The translations under genes were made by a program, and so were the position numbers. A model generated the notes under the pieces. The model ran no database searches and was not told the origin of the DNA. It worked only from the letters and a program-made list of their open reading frames with translations. From positions 67,134,231 to 67,198,230 of the forward strand of contig OY740768.1 in assembly GCA_963513935.1 (NCBI GenBank): a stretch of 64,000 bases of DNA. The letters are read 5' to 3'. The number at the start of each line of letters is the position of its first letter. Within the stretch, counting starts at the first letter, position 1. This document shows positions 45,806 through 56,279 of the stretch, one piece after another. Source of the DNA: Aphrophora alni (taxonomy: Eukaryota > Arthropoda > Insecta > Hemiptera > Aphrophoridae).

Positions 45806-47210
45806 TAAGTTCCTTCTTGTATTGTCATTGTCAATAATAGAACAGCTAGTGATGAATGAAGAATGAGTTTTGTATACTACAGTAAACATTTTATTAAGCA
45901 GTGAGAGTTGAATTTAACTAATTTATTGAATAACACCATTAGATAGATGTACTAAACGTTGTTTGTTAAAGCGAGGTAGCTGTATATGACAAAGAAGGTA
46001 GATAATCGTTTTAGTAGATTTAGTGTGTGTGTCACAAAGGTGTTTTTAATCAAACTTTTAACGCAATTAGATTAGAACATGTATTAAACTGCTTCTTCTA
46101 TGAACTCTTGGAACGTATAATACATTTATTCATTTTAGAAACCCAATAAGACCGCTGCCAAGCGTGCGACGTGACGCATAACGTAATTCATCGATCAAGA
46201 AGTAAGAGTAAACAATATCACATCTTATGTACACTTCACTCACAGGGAGAAATAATAAAAGTTAAATGATTTATAGGTAGTTTGCGCCTTGTACTGTGAT
46301 TGTGATTTAGCATTCATTGGTATTTCATAGTGGTAGTAATAATTATACTTACTTTACTATGGATTCGAGCTGGAATGATGACTGCCTTAACTAAAAAATT
46401 AAATTTTACCCCTACCACTGTTTGACCTTGGTAGCTGGTGGTCCAATTGGAAGCTTAACGATCCGACCGCGTTTATATTTTCTTTTATTGCACATTAATA
46501 CATATATACAAGCTACATATAAGTAATAACAAGTTTCAGAGAAAATATCAGGAGTCCAATCGTAACTGTAATCTAAATAATTTGATATGTTTTGTAACTA
46601 TATAAAACTAATAAAGGTTTTAATTTATATAAATGAAAACGTAAAAAAGTAATGAGTGAAGGAATTTGTACTGTTTTTGGTCATGTAAAAACTTCTCTCG
46701 AGAAAATTGTATAAATTATTTCAAATTTCTTTTATCTTTAAAGTTGTTTTGTACGACTGCTCGTTATGCGTCGTCCACACCATTACATTTAATACTTCGG
46801 AGTGCACGTTTTATTGCTAGTCCAGTCGAATCACCTACGTCCATTATTTGAAACCTGCAGTAACTGTTTTGAATGGCCACCACTTTAAAACGAAATATAA
46901 AAATTAAAACCAGGCTGCTTGTACTTACATTGTTCAGCCTGGTTGCAGAGAACTTTATTTTAGTTTAGGCTGTAACGGGATAAACACACAGACGAAATAC
47001 CAAAAGACCTAGCTTTATTGACAAACGGGTTGGTAAATTCTCTATTTTCTCTAACACGTTGTATACATTAAATTTGCTTATTAATTTTAAAAAAATATGT
47101 ATATATTAATTTGTGTTAATTTGTTTTCAGGTGAGCTTCTAATAGTCTACCAACAAAACAGCGTTCGATTGTGACTTAGGTAGGCAATTATAAATTATCA
47201 ATTACTTAAT

Positions 47211-47250
47211 ATACAGGGTGATTCAGAATAAAGTGGCAGTATATATTATC
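47211..47250 (+). other. ATACAGGGTGATTCA motif: possible transposon terminus
   Basis: ATACAGGGTGATTCAGAA closely resembles the end of the foldback element at 62731 (TATACAGGGTGTTTCTG) and a stretch at 60357 (TATAGGATGATTCAAAA). After GATTCA the 47211 and 60357 copies continue with loosely similar sequence (AGTGGCAGTATAT and TGCACGGCAATACTT). No matching inverted end is visible downstream, so this may be a solo terminus or a truncated copy. Confidence 0.4.
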
Positions 47251-48793
47251 AAGTAATCAAAATTGACATATTTAAAGTTTTAGCAATCTATGTTTTGTAA
47301 CTGTCACTGTGTGTATTCGTATTTTATTAACAATATGTTCCATAAGGAACGGTCTAAAACTCCAAATTATGAACGGTTGTTTGAATCTTGGCTTCTAACT
47401 TGCCAACAAAACATAAGTTTATTCTAAACCGTTTCATAAATTATGCATATTTCAAATTATGAATTCCAATATATCTGTTTACGTTATTATTAATTAAACT
47501 TCAACAAAGGATTTTTTTCTAAGTGATTGAATTCCCTAAGAAATAAGAAATTATTATTATTGGATGGTGTTTTAGAACAATTTTAAGATTTCTAGGTAAA
47601 TCCCTAAGGAAGGATTAAGCTATGGTAATTTTTATCAAATAATCATTTACATATTTTAAAGTAAAAAAAAAACAAAAGAAACATATTTTATTACGTGTGT
47701 AATTAGCGTCTTTTCAAATCTAAAATAATTTTAAATAAATGGATTCAGGACAGATATTATAATGCATTAGAATATTTTTATTGAAAGTCATTTAATTTTT
47801 CTTATCATTCCCTCGACTTCGTTTAGAACTCAGATATAATATTCTGAAACATATATTATATTTAATATTACACCTGTTGAATGACTTTCCTACTCTAAAA
47901 TATTATATTATTTATTAATCTATAGTTTTCCTAACTATTATTTTAACAAACCATTATGGTGGCATACAATTTGATTTTTATAATTCAAAGGACAAATCCA
48001 TTTTAAGTTCCTTTCTTTCTATAAACTGACTTTTAAATTAAATAACCATAGAGGCTAAAATAATTGTCATAATTTTGTTTATAAATATAACTAACCCGTT
48101 TTAAGACTCTTGAGAAAATGGGATTTTCAATTTGAAATTCAATTTTTTACCCTACCATTAAAAAAATACAAAAAACCTAATTTTAATAAAAACAGCTTTA
48201 AAATTTTAATTAAATTTTACTCAAATATGGTCCTGCCTTTTTTGGTCCCAAACACTGGACGAGTAGCCTATATTATTCACCGTCAACCCAAAAATTCCTG
48301 TTGAGTCTTTTTTTTTTAAACGAACTTTAAATACTAATGTCAAACGTCGTTTTTTTAAAATTGGCTAAACCGATTTAAAGATTCGATAATATAATGATTA
48401 GTAACCCAAATCAATGTGTCGAAAATGCAAAAGATTTTATATTGACAGATAGAAGAAACTGAACCTTAACTATTTTGGTTATTAAAACAGTATATTATTA
48501 CTTTCCAGCATAAATTGTAGAAGAAAAATGGAGCTTCATTTTTTAACTGATTTTCGTATTGGCATTCAACATGCTTTTCACTTGTTGTCATCTCTTGCAC
48601 ATAACCAATAGCTACTACAAAATGGAAATTGAGCTTTAGAATTTGATATGGTGTCTTCTCATGTGGCTAAAACTATTGAGATAATAATAGCGACCTTTTA
48701 AAATAGTTTTGTTTATATAATATTATATAATAGTGTTTTGTAATGTGTAATTAACAACACATTAAATAAAATTCGAACAACCCATTAGAATTT

Positions 48794-48931
48794 TTAATCG
48801 TTGCAATAAACATCGTAATAGATGGTTGCTTCTCCGTTGATTTTTGCACCAATTGTAATTTTGAATTCTGACCTGCCAAGCAATTTTGTAGTTTTGCCTG
48901 TCAAGCAAATTTGGTATTCCCTCAGAGAAGG
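48794..48931 (-). other. Weak terminal-exon candidate on the minus strand
   Basis: An open frame of 45 codons follows a TGA and ends in TAA. Its last part reads EFKITIGAKINGEATIYYDV, a strand-like alternating pattern unusual for AT-driven frames. Acceptor-like TTTGCTTGACAG and TTGCTTGGCAG both lie inside it, so a terminal exon could start at either. No start codon, no poly(A) signal close by and no recognised family. Confidence 0.18.
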
Positions 48932-50553
48932 TCAAAGACGGCAACACGGACTTAGAGACGGGAAGCTTTTATACTGTCGGGTCTTTTCACTATCATTACA
49001 GTGTCGAACTCACCGTAAATAGTGATGTTCACAAAATGAGATTCAGTAAAAACGTTGAAGGATATTTTTACTCACCAACTTGTTTTTTTAACAAAGGTTA
49101 CAAACGTCAAATTATTGTGTTACTAGTGCATCATTTAACTATGCCTGCTGTAACAATACAAGTAGGTTTACTAGTTATGACAAACTACTGGAATTAATTT
49201 TTGATCTTTCGTAGTCTTTTTGAAGTTTTATCGAGTATGGAATTGTTTTGCAATAATTTATCGGGAAATGCAAACAAAAACATTAACAAGAGCGATCTGT
49301 CTTGAGCCGAACTACTTTAAAGTCCATCAGCTGGCCGACAACAGAACCATCAATCAGCTGTTAGAGTGAATGGCGCCGACACTACAATCACTCAGACCTT
49401 GCCAACTAGCTATTATACATTACTGCTGTGGAGTTGATCAGATGGACATGACTTCCTTACTTTCGTTATTTGTAACTTACTTTAATGTGATTATCAGATA
49501 TCTTAAGTAAGGTAACCAAGAACAATTTTACTTTCTATTTATTTTGTATGATTCTAACTTGCCACATAAATTTGTATGTCGACTTAAAATAACGTATGGG
49601 GCTCTGGAGTTATGTATATGGAATATCTATTGTATTCTGGAAAAAAACTAGTGACATTTTTAAAATAGCGTCACTTTAAAAATAGTTTTACGTCCATATC
49701 TTGTGAGTAATTTAATTGAGCACGTATAAATTAGTTAAAGATTTGCAGATTTTAATTTTGTGTGTAATGGTACCGACCTCTGCGATAAACAGTAACGAGG
49801 ATTTTGGCATAATTTTAATTTCTGAATCTGGACTCCTAAGAAAATGGGATATTCGTACAATTTAAAATTCTGATAGTTTATCAGCCCATAAGGCCGTATA
49901 TATCATATCTACAGCTCAAATCGCTGGGCCGAATTTCATACCGTCTTCACAAATCATTTCTTACATTGTTTTAATTTGACTACCTAGTCCGTATTTCAAT
50001 TATTGTTTTTCAACCTCAGAAAAAAAATTGAAAAAGTTGAGAAGGTACTTTATATTCTCTCTTTCTTCCCATAAATTAATACACGGAGAAAAAACTATGA
50101 TTGATCTAAATGACGGGTTTTTTATCTGTAGATTTAAAATTCTGTATGCTTATTCTTATTCAAACTCAAAGAGATATTTGGTACTAAAGTTCTCTTTCTT
50201 TCATTTCTAAAAGATATCAGTATCAATAATTCTTGATTGGTTATACCCTTTAGTTGTTCGAACTCGAACATTATACCCTTCTGTACCCACTTTTTTTCCA
50301 CAACAAATGCACTGATAAAACTTTGTATTAGCAAAATAACATCGTTTTGTCTGTATTAATAAATCTCTGTTTTTCATTATTATTAAGTCTATAAAATTAT
50401 TTGGCACTAATTTCTACTTTTTTTCATTTTTACAGAAAAATATAACAGCATTAATAATATCTGAAGAATAGCCTTGTTCCGACTCGAAAATGAGAGCCCC
50501 CTTAAATGGTACTTTCCTCCCGTAAGAAATACACGGGGGAAAATCAGTACGAC

Positions 50554-51090
50554 TTTGATGTTCTTGTGTTATTGTTAATGAAATATTTTACACTAACACT
50601 CCCGTTATTTAATATCTTTCTGGGAAATATGCCACATAATTAATTCTTCAGTTATACACCTAGCCTGGGTCTAAAAATGACTATGATGTTCTTGTGTTAT
50701 TATTAATGAAATATTTTACACTAACATTCCCGTTATTTAATTTCTTTCTGGGAAATATGCCACATAATTAATTCTTCAGTTATACACCTAGTCTGGGTCT
50801 AAACATGACTATGATGTTCTTGTGTTATTATTAATGAAATATTTTACACTAACATTCCCGTTTACTGAATTTCTTCCTGGGAAATATGCCACATAATTAA
50901 TTCTTCAGTTATACACCTAGTCTGGGTCTAAACATGACTACGATGTTCTTGTGTTATTGTTAATGAAATATTTTACACTAACATTCCCGTTTATTGAATT
51001 TCTTCCTGGGAAATGTGCCGTATCATTAATTCTTTAATTATACTTCTAGCCTGGGTCTAAACATAACTATGATCTTTTTGTGTTATAGTC
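50554..51090. repeat. 128/129-bp tandem repeat, about 4 copies
   Basis: GATGTTCTTGTGTTATT starts copies at 50557, 50685, 50813 and 50942; a changed fifth start (GATCTTTTTGTG) is at 51071. The unit includes AATGAAATATTTTACACTAA, GGGAAATATGCCACATAATT and CACCTAGTCTGGGTCTAA. The third and fourth copies share TTTACTGAATTTCTTCC-type changes. The array fades into unique sequence at 51090. Confidence 0.95.
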
Positions 51091-52526
51091 ATTATTGAAA
51101 ACTAGACATTGCTAATATCAAGTAACAAGATACATTATGTAAAAGCCAGGTGCGGAATAATGACGTGTAGTGTGTAGAAACGAGACTGGACATCAGAGAG
51201 TAATGGGGCTGCCCAGATTGCCATCGTTAGACAGGGTAACGAGCTGCAATAATGTTCTCGGCTATGTTTATACTTCAACTTGTTTGTTAACAAAACGTCC
51301 TTTCTTTGAATCTATTGTTCACTACTATTTTTATGTTTCTTCTACATCAGGAAACAATTCTGGAAAACACTATTGTTTTTAAAATTTATTTTACTTTTAT
51401 AGGTTCCTTGTAGACAAAATAGTAGATGCTATGTGATCATTTTTGAATTATGGCACAAATTTCTATTCTACTTTAGATTTTCCATTTGAGGTTTGTATGT
51501 ATAGTGGAAAATCTTGGTTGTATGTCTATCTGGTTTTCAGGACAGACGTATTTGAGTTGATTCAATTCATCAACCAAGTTCTACGGTTTTCCATTATTTG
51601 TATTTATCCACAATCAATGTAATGTGGAAGCGCTTGACTTTACCCAATTGTGTGGATTATCTAATCCAAACGCATACTAACTAAACGACCAAAATTAACT
51701 GAGTGTACCTGGTAGCTAAACATTGCCCCCCCCTTCTACAGTTTTTCACAATTTTTGTCATATCGATTTGAGATAAAATTACGTAATTCTTGATATTACG
51801 TATCAAGTTGTATTAGGTTTTATGATGTATGTAATTTATGGCCGCCATCTTGAATTTGAGTCAATGTTTTAAAATGGTTACATGGTCGTTGACATGTGAC
51901 TAATAATTTTGTTTCAAATCTGAATTCATTGAGAGAATTGTTTTTTTAATAATTTATTACCAAGAAATATGATTTTAATGACGAGATAATCACTCCATCT
52001 TGAAATCCGCTCGACTGGACAATGATAGGTAACTTTGTTTTGTCATCGAGTGACTAAATGTAAACTAGGTCGATCCCGGGATATTTGGCAAACACCCTTG
52101 CTAAACCCGAACCAGTTAAACATCCAAGTATATAAATCAGTTGGTAGGCTGGTAAAAAAAAAAAAAAGGAAATTAGCATATAATTTTTTCAATACACTTA
52201 TTACTTAAGTTAATATTTTTAATAATTACATAATAACTAACTGTAGACCCATATAATTATAAAAATAACGAGGTGAAATATTCGATGAATTAACTAACTG
52301 CCATAATTTAATCATCAACTAATGGTGTTCAAATAAGAATTTTTCGACTTCTAACTCCAAATATCTTAATAATTATGAAATATAATAAAATGTAGTATTT
52401 ATTTCGACGTCCTGATAGGATAAGGTTTAATACGATGGATGATTTTCCATTACAATGGTTTTATAGAATTTCCATTACGGAGAAAGGGTTTATACAATTA
52501 GAAAGGGAGAAGGGGAGAGGACTTAC
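51091..52526. other. AT-rich spacer
   Basis: No gene firmly supported. Eight Cs at 51726-51733 are followed by TTCTACAG, an acceptor-like site opening only nine codons. GGCCGCCATCTTG, a Pho/YY1-like word, occurs at about 51841. Confidence 0.45.
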
Positions 52527-52656
52527 CTGTTATGCTACAAAGTATTGGACTCTGTAAATTCTCTCTGCTGGGACAAGTAACGGGCCAAACATATAACAGT
52601 ATTGAAGGCGGCATTACAAGTTGCACAAATAATCTCCCTAGTGGGATAGCATACAT
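52527..52656 (-). other. Candidate minus-strand exon ending at a perfect splice donor
   Basis: On the minus strand ATG at 52656 opens 43 codons plus one base up to ACAG/GTAAGT, which matches the consensus donor at every position. The peptide (begins MYAIPLGRLFVQLVM) is hydrophobic. On the plus strand the same bases lie in an 87-codon ATG-led frame (52532-52795) with a membrane-like stretch (SGIAYILVYFAFLFAI). Only one can be right, and both may be chance. The donor favours the minus strand, and a non-coding exon would also fit. No family is recognised. Confidence 0.22.
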
Positions 52657-52706
52657 TCTAGTGTATTTTGCCTTTTTGTTTGCTATCGAACTTCAGTTAC
52701 ATACTG

Positions 52707-52719
52707 CCTCTAGGGGGCG
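52707..52719 (+). promoter_or_regulatory. CTCF-like motif
   Basis: CCTCTAGGGGGCG (followed by T) fits the animal CTCF core pattern CC-N-S-Y-AG-R-K-GGC-R at every position. It lies in a small GC-richer patch. This is the second CTCF-like site in the window; the first is on the opposite strand at 27031, so the two motifs point in opposite directions. Confidence 0.35.
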
Positions 52720-52977
52720 TATGGGCATCCTCCCTCTGAGACCCTGTCTTGCGATTTGTATTTCAAACATATTTCTTCTTATCCCGAAGAAATAAATAGC
52801 CAATCCATAGGTTTCTTTGACGTTTTCTGTTTGGTATTTCTGATGTCCAGGTTCATGATTGAAACATCGAGGAAAAATAATTTAAAAACATACTTCTCTT
52901 TGAGAATACGATTGCGAATGGATAGTGGTATTTCTTTTTATAATTATAACTTGATACTAATAAAGTAATAATTTATG

Positions 52978-52979
<2 letters not shown>

Positions 52980-53009
<30 letters not shown>
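52980..53009. repeat. (AT)n microsatellite
   Basis: About 15 uninterrupted AT units. Confidence 0.95.
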
Positions 53010-53012
<3 letters not shown>

Positions 53013-54032
53013 TTGAAATTTTCTTTTTAAATTGAAGCAAACATAATGTGTATGAAGTAAAATAGCAACAGTTTCGCCCATACATTATTTTGTCTCTTTA
53101 ATCCAATATCAAAAAAATATCAATTTATTCGTTTTTTTTTGTATATTAAGATTTTATATTAACCAAATTGTAATACAAAATTCTAGCTATGCAGAATTAC
53201 TTTTCTTTAATTTGACATCTGAGACTGTAAACTGGTCATCGATTTTAACCATAGAAGTATTATTTGGCATCATTTTAGGTTCCTCTATAATTGTTCAAAT
53301 TAACTAAGTATGTAGGCTCGGTTTTACAATTTTTTTATTCTTTAATTTAGTTAATTTAGTAATAATATTCTTTAGTTCTTTAACGAAAAAAACCCTGTTA
53401 AATTTTAAATTAGCGGCTGGCTGATTTTCGAATTTCAAATGATCTTTTTGTAATTATAACTTTTTACCTGAAGATTCTAGAACAACTCATAATATTTGTA
53501 TTTTTGCAGTTTTAAAATCTGTAATCAGTAATGTCAAACCTATTTTATGTGATTTAAAAAAATGATATAGTTATATCTATCATAAAATAAATAAAATGTT
53601 AACCATTATAAATAAAATATAACCACTTGATAAGTCAAAAATAGCAATTTAGTTATTCAATATCGTTAAATATGATTTTTTTTAATGTTTGAAATTTTTT
53701 TAAATGACCAAAGTTCCACTTTACCTTACACCTAGGTCTTACATGAATTTATATTAGCTCATTTTGTGTAGTACAGCGTTACTAACAAAAGAGTCAAAAT
53801 CTGTAAAGACTGAAACTGAATAAATTGATTTGATAATTTTAAAGCACTTTCTAAAAACCTCGATGCTTTCAGACACTATGTCACATTTGTTTTGTTAACA
53901 AACTTTTGCTAGTAAAGTACTATTGCTGACACCTTACAAAACAAAGTTTTTCTATTTGTATCTTTCGTCTACACAAATCTGTGAAACTATTTTTTACTGT
54001 TTTTACTTCTCTCTTCCTATTTATATATTTAG
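53010..54032. other. AT-rich spacer ending in a strong acceptor
   Basis: No gene is seen until a long polypyrimidine tract (about 53990-54030, T and C with few purines) that ends in ATATTTAG at 54032. Confidence 0.5.
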
Positions 54033-54172
54033 GTAGTTTTCAACCAAACCATAAACTAAACTATAAGGAAGAGTTATTTATCATACGAGGAGAGCCGGTT
54101 TGCTCTTTATGCAAGTGTGTTGCTAAGTATAACAAAGCCATCTTGGCCGTGTTGTGCGATATTTACAAATGA
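54033..54172 (+). CDS. Candidate terminal exon with a vWC-like cysteine cluster
   Basis: A roughly 40-base T/C-rich tract ending TTTAG at 54032 is one of the best acceptors in the window. The exon opens in phase 1 and reads SFQPNHKLNYKEELFIIRGE then PVCSLCKCVAKYN and ends LCDIYK with TGA at 54170-54172. Aromatic/charged residues followed by CxxCxC and a later LC recall the middle of a von Willebrand factor type C (vWC) module of secreted proteins. Only part of a module is present, so the family call is tentative. The open frame continues upstream through the pyrimidine tract and looks like a signal peptide there (KLFFTVFTSLFLF), but it has GTG, not ATG. I take that part as intron. Upstream exons were not identified. 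Confidence 0.35.
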
Positions 54173-54830
54173 GCGTAGCTTTGTCTTGTAAATCCTACGG
54201 CAATTAGTAATATTTATATATAAGTACCGTATTATTTCATTTCTACTGGACGGCATTTTAAATATTGAATTAATCCTTTAATATTACGTATTCTCTATCT
54301 GTTTTGAGTAAAGTATCTAGTTTTATTGTTGAAAATTAAAATTAATTTTAAACTATTTTTTTATTAACATTATAAATCGTAAGTTGTGTCTCTTTATTAG
54401 ATGTATTTTATGTATCCCTATTAATCTGCATATTTGTAGAACATCATAATTCACAGGAGTATGTTAGTCTCTTCTAATATTAGTCGTATGTTAGATAATA
54501 TTTTATAACAGAACAGTGTTACCTTCTGCATGGCCAAGTATGATATCAGAAGTAAGTTAAATGAAGCTTACTTTGATTCAATATTTATGATCGTATATAG
54601 ATTTACTCACGTTTCCATTACATGCAAAAATAAATTCAATTTATCTGCAGTTTTTTTAAACGCGTTATTAATATTACGTAACATCGTTAAAAGTTTGTAT
54701 TCTTAATAATTATGGAAATGAATTCTTGTTTCCTAATAAGCTTCTGTATTTGGTGAACCTGCTTGGTATAAACAACGTTAAAAATCTCTCTTTTATTACA
54801 ATCCAGGTGATGAGATTCATAATAGTGTAT
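54173..54830. other. AT-rich spacer
   Basis: Nothing recognised. Confidence 0.5.
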
Positions 54831-54930
54831 TTCATCACTAGGACCAAAAGTGAAGCTTTTCGATACAAGCTCAAGTTTAACTCGGAAAATGAGCGAGGAT
54901 CGAAAAGCTTCTTTTGGTCCTAGTGATGAA
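54831..54930. repeat. Near-perfect 32-bp inverted repeat, 100-nt hairpin
   Basis: The left arm 54831-54864 (TTCATCACTAGGACCAAAAG, TG, then AAGCTTTTCGAT) is the reverse complement of the right arm 54899-54930 apart from the two-base TG bulge. The 34-base spacer pairs further (GCTCA and TGAGC). The whole can fold into one hairpin of pre-miRNA size. The words TTTTGGTCCTAG recur once at about 55210. It could be a miniature foldback transposon or a hairpin RNA locus; no target duplication is evident. Confidence 0.8.
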
Positions 54931-56147
54931 CTATATTTTTCATTATACTGCAAACAATATAAAAAAACTATTTCACAAAAATTAAAATGTTATAATCTAT
55001 TTACCTTCAAAAGTTTGGACAAGTTACAATAAGTTTGCAGCTATTACAGCTGTTTAGTTTGTATTAGTGGTACTTATTTCAAAATAGATTATTAACAGCA
55101 GTTTTATCTGTTAATTACAATCGAGAGTATGGGTTGTTATTATAGATTCTTTACAATCGTTATTTAATTCGTGTAAGCGAAGTCACAGCTGATGACCTCG
55201 ACCTCAGCTGATGTGTTTTGGTCCTAGGACTAAAAATAACAACTTCAGCATCTCAATGCATGTATTGAAAACAATTGTTTTTGAAGAGCAGTATGACGAA
55301 AAATAATATGTTGATTGTAGCCTTGATAGTTTGATTATTTAGCGAATTATTGCATCTAATGCAAACATTATAAGTTGTGTAAGCAAACATTATGTTTGCT
55401 TGTTGCTTACAAGTAAAAAAAAACCTATCGGTCATAATCGTCTTATAAAAAAAAATAAACGTAAAATAAAGGCCCCGAGTCGTAAAATACTCTAATGGCG
55501 ACTGAGTTGGAAAAGAGAGAACTGATAGGGGGAAAATAACTGGAATTTAAGGATGTCATATTATCTGTGGACAGCAACAAAACAAGGGTGAACATCATTG
55601 TTCGATATTACTTCGCGTCGGCTTGAAAACGTTGAAAATTTCTATTTGGCTAATCAAACCATAATTAGTCTTTCATTTTATTTATTATATTTTAAGTTTA
55701 TTTAATGTTTTGGGTGTAAACTTCCGTACATATACTAAGAGAATAGTAAAAACAGTAAAAAATCGTTTCACACGTTTTCACTGTGCAACAGATACATGCA
55801 GGAATAGGTACATTTGTTTTTTTAAAACTAAACATAAAATTTCCAACGGCGTCTAATAATTTCAAAAACGACACTACCAAAGGTGCTAGTAATAACCAAA
55901 ATTGCTGTATAAAAAAGCATTTAAATAAATGTTTAAACAAATCAAAATTGAAACACCTAAAAATAATATCTCAAATTAAAATTTTCAGTTTAGATACAAG
56001 TACTCGCCCAATACAAATTTTTGTATTTTAAAAAAAAAGGACTCATAGTTCATCTACTTTTATATAAGCTACCAGTAAAATAAATGAGTGCTTATGCGGC
56101 AGAAGGTTCATCAATATAAACGTATACTGAAACATAAAATTAAGTAG
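54931..56147. other. AT-rich spacer
   Basis: No gene recognised. CAGCTGATGACCTCGACCTCAGCTGATG-type direct repeats of CAGCTGATG lie at about 55186-55213, next to the near-palindrome GGTCCTAGGACT. Confidence 0.45.
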
Positions 56148-56279
56148 AAGAAAGTGCTAACCCTTGCAACGACAATAGATAATACCAAGGTGAACGCTAG
56201 GGCAAAGAATTGCATTAACTTTTACGACAGGATTAAGGATCCTTCTACAGCACACCGTTCTACTCCTTCTGTCTTATAA
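56148..56279 (+). other. Protein-like open frame of 43 codons, possible exon or transposon relic
   Basis: After TAG at 56145-56147 the frame is open to TAA at 56277-56279. The composition is unlike nearby AT-driven frames: LATTIDNTKVNARAKNCINF followed by YDRIKDPSTAHRSTPSVL. There is no ATG, and the sequence before it is a poor acceptor. It may be the decayed end of a transposon-encoded protein or an exon of an unknown gene. No family is named. Confidence 0.22.

Larger units (their letters stand above)
45804..50553. other. Long AT-rich spacer with weak exon-like patches
   Basis: No gene is firmly supported. At 46740-46860 both strands are open. On the minus strand an acceptor TTACTGCAG precedes a short frame containing MDVGDSTGLAIKRALRS that ends TAA. 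On the plus strand a 61-codon frame ends in SPVESPTSII. A strong acceptor TTTGTTTTCAG lies at about 47131. A transposon-end-like motif is at 47211. Near 49330-49360 there are two CAGCTG E-boxes within 35 bases. The candidate at 48794 is listed separately. Confidence 0.4.

Noticed and set aside
45750..45866. Continuation of the 45648 frame into an Ile-Tyr repeat
   Set aside because: Translation of the (TA)n tract after the probable splice donor.
53981..54032. Apparent signal peptide at the start of the 54033 frame
   Set aside because: It begins with GTG, and the bases are a polypyrimidine tract ending in AG; F/L-rich translation is what such an intron end produces.
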